From Gammaproteobacteria bacterium (GTDB lineage: Bacteria; Pseudomonadota; Gammaproteobacteria; Acidiferrobacterales; UBA6901), in contig JACREH010000011.1 in assembly GCA_016218345.1 (NCBI GenBank), forward strand, positions 1 to 35,860: DNA of 35,860 nt, in the 5' to 3' direction. Shown one piece after another: positions 15,234 to 23,721 of the stretch. Positions within the stretch are counted from its first letter, which is position 1. Every line of letters begins with the position of its first letter. The position numbers and the translations under genes were made by a program. Below the pieces are notes generated by a model. The model did not search any database. It had not been told where the DNA came from and saw only the letters and a program-made list of their open reading frames with translations.

Positions 15234-16004
15234 ATGCGCATCATCTCCCTCAATCTCAACGGCATCCGCTCCGCGGCCGGCAAGGGCGTGTTCCGCTGGC
15301 TGGCCCGCCAGCGGGCCGACGTGGTGTGCGTGCAGGAGGTCAAGGCCCAGGAGACCGACCTGACCGAGGCGATGCGGCCCAAGGGCTATCACGCCTTTTT
15401 CAATTGTGCCGAGAAGAAAGGTTATGCCGGTGTCGCACTCTATACCCGCCGGGAACCGGACCGGGTCCGTGTCGGTTTCGGCTCCAAGGAACATGACGAT
15501 GAAGGCCGCTACCTGCAAGCGGATTTCGGCAAGCTCAGCATCGTGTCGCTGTACCTGCCGTCCGGTTCCGCCGGTGCGCACCGCCAGGAATCCAAGTACC
15601 GGTTCATGGAGCACTTCCTGCCGATATTGAAGAAATTGCGCCGCGACGGCCGCGACTACATTCTGTGCGGCGACTGGAACATCGCCCACAAGGAGATCGA
15701 CCTGAAGAACTGGCGCTCGAACCGGAACAACTCCGGCTTCCTGCCGGAGGAACGCGCCTGGCTCACGAAGGTGTTCGACGAGCTCGGCTGGGTGGACGTG
15801 TTCCGTACCTTGAACGCCAAGCCCGATCAGTACACCTGGTGGTCGCACCGCGGCCAGGCGTACGCCAAGAACGTCGGTTGGCGCATCGATTACCAGATCG
15901 CCACCCCGGGCATCGCCAAGCGGGCGGAGAAGGAGCGCATCTACAAGGACAAAAAGTTCTCCGATCATGCGCCGCTTATTATTGATTACGACTTCGAACT
16001 TTGA
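15234..16004 (+). CDS. xthA: Exodeoxyribonuclease III (AP endonuclease)
   Basis: A 256-residue base-excision-repair nuclease that cuts at abasic sites and removes 3' blocks. Motifs in order: LNLNGIRSA (6-14), VVCVQEVKAQE with the metal-binding Glu (about 35), GDWNIAHKEIDLKNW (about 146-160), WRIDYQI and the catalytic SDHAP near the C-terminus. Length fits the family. No strong ribosome site is visible before the ATG; the inverted repeat lies just upstream. Confidence 0.95.
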   Translation: MRIISLNLNGIRSAAGKGVFRWLARQRADVVCVQEVKAQETDLTEAMRPKGYHAFFNCAEKKGYAGVALYTRREPDRVRVGFGSKEHDDEGRYLQADFGKLSIVSLYLPSGSAGAHRQESKYRFMEHFLPILKKLRRDGRDYILCGDWNIAHKEIDLKNWRSNRNNSGFLPEERAWLTKVFDELGWVDVFRTLNAKPDQYTWWSHRGQAYAKNVGWRIDYQIATPGIAKRAEKERIYKDKKFSDHAPLIIDYDFEL

Positions 16005-16306
16005 AGTCCGACACCTGTTCCCCGCGCGTGCGGGAGGAGGGGCGGGGTAGGCGCGAAGCGACGCAACGCCGCTTCGTACCGCCGAGCGGGCGCACGCGAA
16101 TCTTGTGCGCCCCGGCGGTAACAAGGAGGGGATGGCTACAATCCCCCTTGGTCGGGGAGGGCCCGCGCTCGGGGTTGGTGCAACCGGACCATTCGTCGGG
16201 ACGATGTTCGATTTCGTCGAAAATACCCCGGTTTCCCCGCAGGACCGCCGCGCCACGCCCTATAGTTTTAGGGATACCGCAGCGAAGAACTACAGGGGGT
16301 AGCGAC
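16005..16306. other. GC-rich spacer before the response-regulator gene
   Basis: 302 bases with several GC-rich self-complementary stretches, including GGCGCACGCGAATCTTGTGCGCC, and short runs such as CCCCCTTGGTCGGGGAGGG. I see no gene. ACAGGGGGT at 16292-16300 is the likely ribosome site of the next gene. Confidence 0.5.
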
Positions 16307-16822
16307 ATGGACAAGCTGGCGCTGAAAGACGTTTTTGTACGGATGTTGAAACACAAGGAAGACGAGCCGTCCCTGGCCCCGGCCGGCGCGGATGCCGCCG
16401 TGCTGATCGTCGACGATTCCCGCACCATCGTGCGCGCGCTTTCGTTGATGCTCGAACGCGCGGGTTATCTGACGCTGACCGCCGCCGACGGGTTGCAGGC
16501 GATCACGCTCGCCAAGTTCCACAAGCCGGATTTGATCCTGATGGATATCGTCATGCCGCGCATGAACGGCTTCGAGGCGACCCGTATCCTGACCAACGAC
16601 CCCGAGACCAGGAAGATTCCGATCATCATGGTCAGCGGCACCGACCAGCCCTCGGACCACATCTGGAGCATGCGGCTCGGCGCCAAGGGCTTCCTGTCCA
16701 AGCCGGTGTCGCGCGAGGCGCTGTTGGCGAGGGTGCGGGTCGTGCTGGCGCTGGCGCGCCGCGCCGAGACGCGCACGCTGCCGGAGGATTCCTCGATCAG
16801 CGTGACGGCGGTGAAATACTAA
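16307..16822 (+). CDS. CheY/PilH-like single-domain response regulator
   Basis: A 171-residue protein with a receiver domain from about 30 to 155 and no output domain. The acidic pocket is VLIVDDSRT, the phospho-acceptor aspartate lies in LILMDIVMPRMNGFEATR, and the conserved lysine is in KGFLSKPVS. The text IPIIMVSGTDQPSDHIWSMRLGAKGFLSKPVSREALL is close to PilH/PilG-type regulators of twitching motility, which would fit the pilT-pilU pair elsewhere in the window. The family cannot be fixed further without its kinase. The N-terminal 30 residues are an unusual extension. A start further upstream in the frame is unlikely because the GC-rich spacer lacks a ribosome site. Confidence 0.85.
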   Translation: MDKLALKDVFVRMLKHKEDEPSLAPAGADAAVLIVDDSRTIVRALSLMLERAGYLTLTAADGLQAITLAKFHKPDLILMDIVMPRMNGFEATRILTNDPETRKIPIIMVSGTDQPSDHIWSMRLGAKGFLSKPVSREALLARVRVVLALARRAETRTLPEDSSISVTAVKY

Positions 16823-16958
16823 GAATTCATCTTAAAACTCAACGCAAAGACGCCAAGGCTCGAAGGATTTCCCGGTTTTCAAATCATCGTTACGATTTTC
16901 GTTGCGACTTGGCGCAGAGTTTCTTTGAGACCGGTCGGAAAACCCGTCTCGCAACCCC

Positions 16959-18413
16959 TTACCCCTTCCCCCGCTCGGCGGTGCCGAGCATCTTCCGTAC
17001 CCACGGCAGTAATAGATAGGCCGGAAACGCCAGAAAAAACGTCAGCAGGAAATACGGCGCGTAGCCCAGGTAGTGCGCGCCATAACCGCTGGCGAAACCG
17101 GCCAGGTGGCGGGTCAGCGCGAACAGCGAGGACAGCAGCGCGTACTCGGCGGCGGCATAGCGTTGGCTTACGATGCTCATGAGGAACGCGAGAAACGCCG
17201 CGGTGCCGAGGCCGCCGGTGAACGACTCCAGGGCGCTGGCGCCGTACATCAGCAGTTGATGTTCGAATGCGACCGTCGCGCCCGGCGCGCCGAGCGGCAC
17301 CACCGATGCCGCCCAGACGTAGCCCAGGTTCGACACCGCCTGGAACAGCCCCAGTACCCACAGCGCCTTGAAGATGCCGACGCGATCGGTGAACCAGCCG
17401 CCGGCCAGGCCGCCGGCGATCGACAGCAGCAACCCGAGATTCACCGACACCAGGCCGATCTGGGTGGCGCTGAAACCCGAATCCACCCAGTAGGGCTTGA
17501 CCATGAAGCCCATGGCGGCGTCGCCGAGCTTGAAGGTCAGCACGAACAGGATCACCGGCAGGATATACGGGCGTTTCAGCATCTCCGCCAGCGCGCTGAA
17601 TAGCGGCGCGGAAACCAGCGGTGTCCGCGGTGCGCGCGCCGCGCGCCGGCGCAGCCACAGGCTGGCGGCCGCGGCCATGAACAGCACGGTGACGATCACC
17701 GCCACGCCGTTGGCCAGCGCGCTGTTTATCGTGACGACCAGCTCCAGCCCCTGGCGGACACCGAGCTGAAGCGCGTAACCGGCCAGCACCAGCGCCAGCG
17801 CCGCCAGCAGCAGGCGCAGCAGAAACAGCCGTTGCCGCGCGACCGCCACCGGGCGTTCGCGGGGCGCGTACCGGCAGACGACGCCCATCAGGGCGATGAT
17901 GGCGGCGGCCAGCAGATAGGCGCCGGGCCAGCCGATAATATCGCTCAGGATCAGCACCACCCCGGCGGTGAGAATGCCGACGCGCGCCATGCCGTTGCGC
18001 ACGCCGTTGGCCAGGCCCAGCTCGTTTTTTTCGAGCAGTTCGATGGTGTAGCCGTCGATGGCGATGTCGTTGGTCGCCGACAGCAGCGTGAACAGGCCGA
18101 TCGCCACCCACACCGGCGGGCCGAACCCGGCCTGCACGGACAGATACAGCAGGCAGGCGCCCATGGCGAGGTCGACGGCCAGCATCCAGCGGCGGTGATG
18201 GCGGTAATAATCGACCGCCGGCGCCCACAGGAATTTCACGGTCCAGGCCAGGCCGAGCAGGCTCAACAGGCCGATCTCGCGCAGGTCCACGCCCTGCTGA
18301 CGGAAATGCACCGGCAGCACATCGTAGAACACGCCGAACGGGAAGCCTTGGGCGAAATACAGGATTCCCACCCAGAACAGTTTGGATTTGAGCAGCGGCG
18401 GTCGGTCGGTCAC
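16959..18413 (-). CDS. ampG: AmpG-type major facilitator transporter
   Basis: A 484-residue inner-membrane protein with about 14 hydrophobic helices. It begins like AmpG permeases (LFWVGILYFAQGFPFGVFYDVLPVHFRQQGVDLREIGLLSLLGLAWTVKFLWAP) and has the helix-4 block LSATNDIAIDGYTIELL. AmpG imports GlcNAc-anhydromuropeptides for cell-wall recycling. The match is to the family; substrate specificity is inferred. The gene is alone on the minus strand downstream of the dynamin gene and separated from it by a terminator and a MITE-like element. Confidence 0.88.
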   Translation of the reverse strand: MTDRPPLLKSKLFWVGILYFAQGFPFGVFYDVLPVHFRQQGVDLREIGLLSLLGLAWTVKFLWAPAVDYYRHHRRWMLAVDLAMGACLLYLSVQAGFGPPVWVAIGLFTLLSATNDIAIDGYTIELLEKNELGLANGVRNGMARVGILTAGVVLILSDIIGWPGAYLLAAAIIALMGVVCRYAPRERPVAVARQRLFLLRLLLAALALVLAGYALQLGVRQGLELVVTINSALANGVAVIVTVLFMAAAASLWLRRRAARAPRTPLVSAPLFSALAEMLKRPYILPVILFVLTFKLGDAAMGFMVKPYWVDSGFSATQIGLVSVNLGLLLSIAGGLAGGWFTDRVGIFKALWVLGLFQAVSNLGYVWAASVVPLGAPGATVAFEHQLLMYGASALESFTGGLGTAAFLAFLMSIVSQRYAAAEYALLSSLFALTRHLAGFASGYGAHYLGYAPYFLLTFFLAFPAYLLLPWVRKMLGTAERGKG

Positions 18414-18485
18414 GATTCTTATTACTTGTCGGCTGGCGGTCCATCATACCCCAGGCACCTGGATTTGGCAGGTTCCGAAGTGCCA

Positions 18486-18521
18486 GAAAAACGGCCCCTG
18501 TTCCGGAGGAACAGGGGCCGT
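18486..18521 (-). terminator. Strong minus-strand terminator
   Basis: A perfect 14-bp stem (18491-18504 with 18508-18521, ACGGCCCCTGTTCC / GGAACAGGGGCCGT) has a three-base loop and is followed on the minus strand by a T run (A run at 18487-18491). It ends transcription coming from the dynamin gene before ampG. Confidence 0.9.
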
Positions 18522-18558
18522 GGGTAGGGCGCCGACGCGCTGCTTGGCGGAATCCGGT

Positions 18559-18728
18559 CTAGCAGGTTGTTGAAAAAGTCCCTCCTGGCCTTTTTCAACC
18601 CGAAAAGCAAAAAGTGTGATTTTTGCTTTTCTTCAGTATTCAAACACTTGCGTGTTTGAATACTGGCGGTACATCCCTATACCGCACCGCAGGTTGTTGA
18701 AAAAACGAGTTTTTCAACAACCTGCTAG
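18559..18728. mobile_element. 170-bp MITE-like element with nested hairpins
   Basis: Both ends are the 19-bp perfect inverted repeat CTAGCAGGTTGTTGAAAAA (18559-18577 and 18710-18728). Inside are perfect hairpins at 18602-18631 (12-bp stem) and 18634-18665 (14-bp stem CAGTATTCAAACAC), plus another copy of the end sequence at 18689-18704 that pairs with the right end. There is no coding capacity. The ends resemble those of insertion sequences, so a non-autonomous element moved by a transposase elsewhere is likely. The right end supplies the TAG stop of the dynamin gene. Confidence 0.75.
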
Positions 18729-20668
18729 GCCGCGGCCGGCAACGGCTGATTGATCTTTTGCAGCATGGTCTGGATGACATGTTGCTGCTTGAGCAGTTCC
18801 TCCCGCGCGACCTCCAGTTCGTTGACGCGCTCGCCCATGCTGCTCAGGTTTTCCTGGACCTTTTTGAGGTTGTCCAGGCGCTTCTCCAGCAGGTTCTTGT
18901 GCTCGCGGATCTGGGCGAGCACCGGCGTCATTATGGCCTTGCTCCAGGCGGTCGCGTCCTTGTTGCAGGCGGCGAAGATCTCCCGCGCCCGGCTCACCAG
19001 GGTGATGAAGAACTTGGAAATCAGTATGTGCTCCTCGGTCACCACCATGAGCATGCTTTTGCGATACGCCTCGGCCTCCTCGTATAGGCGCTGCAGCTCG
19101 ATGGTGTAGGAATCCAGCGAGAAATTCATCGGCTTGATCTTGCTGAGACCGTGCTCGGCGTGGAATTTCTGGTAAACCGCGTCCACCAGGCCCTTGATCT
19201 GGTGACCCTGCTTGTTGACCTTGTCCATGGTCTCGGTGGCGCCCTTGAAGAACGTCGCCATGCCGTCGCGCAGTCCGGCGGTGGTCCAGGCCCCCTTCAT
19301 GTCGCGGCGGGTCTGGTTGATGAGCCCGTCGAAGCTCTTTATGCTGAGGAGTTCGAGCATGATGTGGTTTTGCTCGTTCAATACCGCGCGCGTCGCCTGA
19401 AAGCTTTCGAGCTTCTTGTCGTAGGCGTCCTTTTCCTGACGCAGGCGCGTGGCCATCGCCTGAATGACGTCCAGGCTCTTGCCGCCCAGTTGCTTGATCT
19501 CGTTGAGCTGGGTATCGGTGGCGGACAGCCGGGCGTCGACCACCGCCTCGGTGTTCTCGATCATGCCGCCGATCTCGCGGATCACCTTCTCGCGCATCAG
19601 TTGCTGCTTGGACGGAATGATGTCGTCCGAGAGCTTGATCTCGAGCGCCAGCAAGCCGCTCTTTTCGAGCAGCGCGTGATCGGCCTTGATCTTGCCGACC
19701 AGGCCCTTCTGAGCCGACACCGGGAACACCATGTTCCGGCCGATGCCGAGCACGCGGGCGGTTTCCTGGGTTTGCTGGTTGATGCTTTGGGCGATGTCGG
19801 CGTCGCCGCGCAGCTCGTCCCAGAGCGTGTCGATCTTGTTCAGCACCGCCACATAGCCGTTTTGCTTGTTGGCCTCGGCGGCGCGCCGCACGTAAGTGTT
19901 CCAGACCTCGAGATCGGACTTGGTCACGCCGGTGTCGGCGGCCAGCACGAACAGCACCGCCTGCGCCTTGGGCAGCATGTTGATGGTGAGTTCCGGCTCG
20001 GTGCCGAGCGAGTTCAGGCCGGGTGTGTCGAGGATCACCAGCCCCTGCTTCAACAGGGCGTGCGGGTAGTTGATGACGGCGTGCCGCCAGGTCGGCACCT
20101 CGATCAGGTTGCGCTCGTTCGGGCGCGCGCCGTCCGGTGCCTCCGGCGAATACAGACCGAGCTCCACCGCTTCGTTGACGTCAACCTCCTTGGTCCTGAC
20201 GATCTCGCGAAACAGCTCGGTCATCTGCCGGGGGTCTTCGAGCGGCAGCTCGAGGGTCGTCCAGTGGAGCGGGGTGCGTTTGTATTCGCCGACGGTGAGC
20301 GAGGTCTTGCGGGTCTCGATCGGCAACAGCCGGATGCACGGCGGCAGTTTCTCGTCGTACTGCAATTCGGTCGGGCACATGGTGGTGCGCCCGGCCTCGG
20401 TCGGCAGCAGCCGCTGCTTGTAGTCGGCGAAGAAGATGGCGTTGATGAGTTCGGTCTTGCCGCGCGAAAACTCCGCGACCAGCGCGATCGTGAGTTTGTC
20501 GGATTTGAGGCTGTCGATCAGCTCGTAAATCCGCAGATCTTCCTCGCCGCTCACCAGGTTTTGCTGTTCCACCCACGCCTGGTAGTGGCTGATGGCCGCG
20601 GACAACTCCTCGCGCCATTTTTTATAGTGCGCCATGCCCCGCGAGAAACTGTTGATGCTCATGGCCAT
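18725..20668 (-). CDS. Bacterial dynamin-like GTPase
   Basis: A 647-residue dynamin-superfamily protein, expected to bind GTP and act on membranes. The GTPase domain shows G1 as VAEFSRGKTELINAI (about 63-77; Ala in place of the first Gly of the P-loop), a conserved G2 threonine in GRTTMCPTEL, G3 DTPGL, and G4 LNKID. From about 340 on it is mostly helical with coiled-coil segments, ending in a long helix near 590-640. There is no clear membrane helix. The start follows AGGGGTGAT. The stop TAG lies in the end of the adjacent MITE-like element, so the original C-terminus may have been slightly longer. No partner dynamin is adjacent. Confidence 0.88.
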   Translation of the reverse strand: MAMSINSFSRGMAHYKKWREELSAAISHYQAWVEQQNLVSGEEDLRIYELIDSLKSDKLTIALVAEFSRGKTELINAIFFADYKQRLLPTEAGRTTMCPTELQYDEKLPPCIRLLPIETRKTSLTVGEYKRTPLHWTTLELPLEDPRQMTELFREIVRTKEVDVNEAVELGLYSPEAPDGARPNERNLIEVPTWRHAVINYPHALLKQGLVILDTPGLNSLGTEPELTINMLPKAQAVLFVLAADTGVTKSDLEVWNTYVRRAAEANKQNGYVAVLNKIDTLWDELRGDADIAQSINQQTQETARVLGIGRNMVFPVSAQKGLVGKIKADHALLEKSGLLALEIKLSDDIIPSKQQLMREKVIREIGGMIENTEAVVDARLSATDTQLNEIKQLGGKSLDVIQAMATRLRQEKDAYDKKLESFQATRAVLNEQNHIMLELLSIKSFDGLINQTRRDMKGAWTTAGLRDGMATFFKGATETMDKVNKQGHQIKGLVDAVYQKFHAEHGLSKIKPMNFSLDSYTIELQRLYEEAEAYRKSMLMVVTEEHILISKFFITLVSRAREIFAACNKDATAWSKAIMTPVLAQIREHKNLLEKRLDNLKKVQENLSSMGERVNELEVAREELLKQQHVIQTMLQKINQPLPAAA

Positions 20669-20808
20669 TTATCACCCCTCACCCGAAATTGGCCGATATT
20701 CATAGGTTTAACACGCTTTGGCGGGTTTTCCAGGTCGGGGGGGACAATCGGTCGGATTGACGGGACGACCCGGGGGGCGGAAGGCCGTTTTGGGGGGATT
20801 TTCGGCCT

Positions 20809-21378
20809 TTAGAACCAGGCCCGGGCCAGGCCGAACAGCGGCTGGATCAGCAGGATCAGGGCCAATTGCAGCCCGATCAGCACCGCGATCGGCGACAGGT
20901 CGAGCCCGCCGATCGGCGGAATCAGCCGCCGTGCCGGGCGTAGCAGCGGTTCGGTCAGGCGCACCAGCAGGCCGACCAGCGGGTTGTGCGGGTTGGGGCT
21001 GACCCAGCCGATCAGCACCCGCACGATGACGGTAACGAGATAGAAATAAACCAGCAACTGCAAAAAGTCGGTCAGCGCCCAGAGCGCGAAACCGGCCGGT
21101 TGCGGCATGCGCCCCTGGAACAGGAACAGCAGATAGAACTTGAGCGCCTGGAGCATCGCCAACAGCACCACCGCCGCCCAGTCGATGCCCCACAGGCCCG
21201 GGATCAGCCGGCGCAGCGGCTTGAGCGGCGGGTTGGTGGCGGCCACCAGGAATTGCGCGATCGGGTTGTAAAAATCGGCGCGCACCAGTTGCAACAGCAG
21301 GCGCAGCAACACCACCAGGATGTACAACCCGAACAAGGTTTCGACCAGATAAACCCCGGCCTGCCCGAGATAGCCCAT
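20809..21378 (-). CDS. yggT: YggT-family membrane protein
   Basis: A 189-residue protein with two copies of the YggT domain, each with two helices and a conserved RxL/RxPxxRLIP loop (NPPLKPLRRLIPGLWGIDW near 49-67; PLLRPARRLIPPIGGLDLSP near 144-163). The family is found across bacteria, often in the proC/yggS or cell-division region, and is linked to osmotic tolerance and division-associated functions. proC lies upstream across a palindromic spacer. The start at 21378 is the first ATG; the ribosome site is weak. Confidence 0.88.
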   Translation of the reverse strand: MGYLGQAGVYLVETLFGLYILVVLLRLLLQLVRADFYNPIAQFLVAATNPPLKPLRRLIPGLWGIDWAAVVLLAMLQALKFYLLFLFQGRMPQPAGFALWALTDFLQLLVYFYLVTVIVRVLIGWVSPNPHNPLVGLLVRLTEPLLRPARRLIPPIGGLDLSPIAVLIGLQLALILLIQPLFGLARAWF

Positions 21379-21412
21379 TATTTAGAGAACCTTGAAAAAC
21401 AAAATAATTTTC

Positions 21413-21576
21413 GCCGCAGAGACGCAGAGGACGCAGAGAAAACCAAGAATAGCGGCGCTGCGCGCCGATGACCAATAAATCGAGCTGACCATGCTAAAGA
21501 CCCAAATTTATGTTTAATTTCCGGCGCGTAGCGCCGTTTGCGGCGAATTTCTCTGCGTCCTCTGCGTCTCTGCGGC
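21413..21576. repeat. Large palindromic spacer between yggT and proC
   Basis: The arms 21413-21441 and 21548-21576 are perfectly complementary over 29 bases (units CGCAGAGACGCAGAGG). An inner pair (GGCGCTGCGCGCCG against CGGCGCGTAGCGCC) extends the palindrome. This is the commonly dispersed CGCAGAGACGCAGAG-type intergenic element. Confidence 0.9.
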
Positions 21577-21600
21577 AAGAACTCATATATCAAAATTCCC

Positions 21601-22428
21601 TTAATCTTTTCCCAGCAACCGCGCCAATTCCTGGGAACGGGTGCGCGCCGCCTGCACGGCGCGGTCGACGATGGCGCGCAGCTGGGCGTGTTCCATGACC
21701 TTGACGGCCTGCTCGGTGGTGCCGCCCGGCGAGGTCACGCGGGCGCGCAACTGGGCCGGTTCCTCGCCGCCCTCGAGCGCCATCTTGGCCGCGCCGAACG
21801 CGGTTTCGAGCGTCAGCAGGCGGGCGGTGGCGCGATCCAGGCCGGCGCGCACCGCCGCCTCCTCGAGCGCCTCCATGAACAAAAAGAAATACGCCGGGCC
21901 GCTGCCGGACACGGCGGTGACGGCGTCCAGCAGTTCCTCGCGTTCCAGCCAGACGGTGACCCCGACGGCGCGCAACAGCGCCTCCGCCAGGTCGCGCTGC
22001 TCGGGACTGACCAGGGCGTTGGCGTACAACCCGGCGGCGCCGGAGCCGACCAGCGCCGGGGTGTTGGGCATGACCCGCACCACCGCGAGTTCGCCGCCCA
22101 GCCAGCGTTGCAGCGCCTCGGTCGGGATGCCGGCGGCGATCGAAATCACCAGCGGCTTGTTGGCCTGCACGACCGCGGCCAGTTCCTGGGCGACCGCTTT
22201 AAGAGCTTGGGGCTTGACCGCCAGTACCAGCACCTGGGCGCGCGCCGCGCAGTCGAGATTGCGTTCCTGGACGCTTACGCCGAGCGCCGTCTGGATGGCC
22301 TCGCGCTGCCCCCGGTCGGGGTCGGAGAACACCAGCCGGTCGCGTGCCCAGCCGTTGGCCAGCAGGCCGCCGGCCAGGCACCTGGCCATGTTGCCGGCGC
22401 CGATGAATCCGATGATTTGCTGGGTCAT
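21601..22428 (-). CDS. proC: Pyrroline-5-carboxylate reductase
   Basis: A 275-residue enzyme that makes proline from pyrroline-5-carboxylate with NAD(P)H. The nucleotide-binding start is IIGFIGAGNMARCLAGGLL (4-22). VRVMPNTPALVGSGAAGLYAN (about 118-138) and VSGSGPAYFFLFMEALEEAAV plus SPGGTTEQAV complete the family pattern. ATG at 22428 is chosen because the nucleotide fold begins there; the frame continues upstream to 22497 without a sensible N-terminus. In many gammaproteobacteria yggS lies between pilT and proC; it is missing here. Confidence 0.95.
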   Translation of the reverse strand: MTQQIIGFIGAGNMARCLAGGLLANGWARDRLVFSDPDRGQREAIQTALGVSVQERNLDCAARAQVLVLAVKPQALKAVAQELAAVVQANKPLVISIAAGIPTEALQRWLGGELAVVRVMPNTPALVGSGAAGLYANALVSPEQRDLAEALLRAVGVTVWLEREELLDAVTAVSGSGPAYFFLFMEALEEAAVRAGLDRATARLLTLETAFGAAKMALEGGEEPAQLRARVTSPGGTTEQAVKVMEHAQLRAIVDRAVQAARTRSQELARLLGKD

Positions 22429-22564
22429 GGCCTGCGCTTTTAGGGGGAAGTTAACGAAGTGTAGAACGACTCCGCGCCAAAACAAAAGCCGGCGCACCCG
22501 GGCGAGTGCCGGAAAACCCGCCGAACGGCGCGCCGGCAGCGGCCAAGCGCCGGGATTTTTAACC

Positions 22565-22592
22565 TTGTTTGTCGGGTTTGGGCCGTTATACT
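22565..22592 (+). promoter_or_regulatory. Predicted sigma-70 promoter of pilT-pilU
   Basis: TTGTTT (22565-22570) and TATACT (22587-22592) are separated by 16 bases, 58 bases upstream of the pilT start. Confidence 0.55.
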
Positions 22593-22610
22593 AGAAATAG
22601 CCGTAATTCA

Positions 22611-22637
22611 GGGCGAACGAGAATGTTCGCCCATTTT
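22611..22637 (+). promoter_or_regulatory. Hairpin in the pilT leader
   Basis: GGGCGAAC and GTTCGCCC pair perfectly around GAGAAT and are followed by ATTTTT, just before the ribosome site AGGAGA. It resembles a short terminator or attenuator in the transcribed leader. Confidence 0.5.
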
Positions 22638-22650
22638 TCAGGAGAAGGTC

Positions 22651-23721
22651 ATGGATATCGCTGAATTACTGGCGTTCGCCCACAAACAAAATGCGTCCGA
22701 CCTGCATCTGTCCTCGGGCCTGCCGCCGTTGATCCGCATCGACGGCGACATCAAGCGCATCAACGTGGATCCGCTGGACGACCGTACCGTCCACAACATG
22801 ATCTACGACATCATGACCGACAAGCAGCAGAAGGATTTCGAGGAATTTCTCGAGACCGACTTTTCCTTCGAGCTGCCGAACGTGGCGCGCTTCCGCGTCA
22901 ACGCCTACAACCAGGACCGCGGCCCGGCGGCGGCGTTCCGCACCATTCCCGCCAAGGTGCTGACGCTCGATCAGTTGAACGCGCCGGCGGTGTTCAAGCA
23001 GATCTCCGACCAGCCGCGCGGCATCGTGCTGGTGACCGGCCCGACCGGCTCCGGCAAGTCGACGACGCTCGCGGCCATGATCAACTACGTCAACGAGAGC
23101 CGCTACGAGCACATCCTCACCATCGAAGACCCGATCGAGTTTCTGCACACCAGCAAGAACTGCCTGATCAATCAGCGCGAGGTCGGGCGCGACACCCTGG
23201 GTTTTTCCAACGCGCTGCGCTCGTCGTTGCGCGAGGACCCGGACGTGATTCTGGTGGGCGAGATGCGCGATCTCGAGACCATCCGCCTGGCGCTGACCGC
23301 CGCCGAGACCGGCCACCTGGTGTTCGCCACCCTGCATACCAGCTCCGCGGCCAAGACCATCGACCGCATCGTGGATGTGTTTCCGGCCGCCGAGAAGGAC
23401 ATGGTGCGGGCGATGTTGTCGGAGAGCTTGCGCGCGATCATCGCCCAATCGCTGCTCAAGAAGATCGGCGGCGGCCGGGTGGCGGCCCACGAGATCATGC
23501 TCGGCACCCCGGCGATCCGCAACCTGATCCGCGAGAACAAGATCGCGCAGATGTATTCCACCATCCAGACCAGCCAGGCCCAGGGTATGCAGACGCTCGA
23601 TCAATGCCTGATCGAGATGGTGCGTTCGCGCGTGGTCACCGCGGACGAGGCGCGCGGCTACGCGGCCAACAAGGACAGCTTTGCCGGCGCGGTCGCGGCC
23701 GGCGCGGGCGGGAGGCACTGA
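22651..23721 (+). CDS. pilT: Type IV pilus retraction ATPase PilT
   Basis: A 356-residue hexameric ATPase that powers pilus retraction and twitching. Walker A is GPTGSGKSTT (about 130-139), the Asp box is LTIEDPIEFLH, Walker B is DPDVILVGEMRD, and the His box is TGHLVFATLHT. The N-terminal PAS-like part includes SDLHLSSGLPPLIRIDG. AGGAGAAGGTC precedes the ATG. Its stop overlaps the pilU start by one base (TGATG), so the two are cotranslated. Confidence 0.97.
   Translation: MDIAELLAFAHKQNASDLHLSSGLPPLIRIDGDIKRINVDPLDDRTVHNMIYDIMTDKQQKDFEEFLETDFSFELPNVARFRVNAYNQDRGPAAAFRTIPAKVLTLDQLNAPAVFKQISDQPRGIVLVTGPTGSGKSTTLAAMINYVNESRYEHILTIEDPIEFLHTSKNCLINQREVGRDTLGFSNALRSSLREDPDVILVGEMRDLETIRLALTAAETGHLVFATLHTSSAAKTIDRIVDVFPAAEKDMVRAMLSESLRAIIAQSLLKKIGGGRVAAHEIMLGTPAIRNLIRENKIAQMYSTIQTSQAQGMQTLDQCLIEMVRSRVVTADEARGYAANKDSFAGAVAAGAGGRH

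Noticed and set aside
16838-16930. Degenerate CGCAAAGACGCCAAG / CTTGGCGCAGAG pair after the response-regulator gene
   Set aside because: It resembles the dispersed palindromes elsewhere, but the arms are too imperfect and offset to support a feature.
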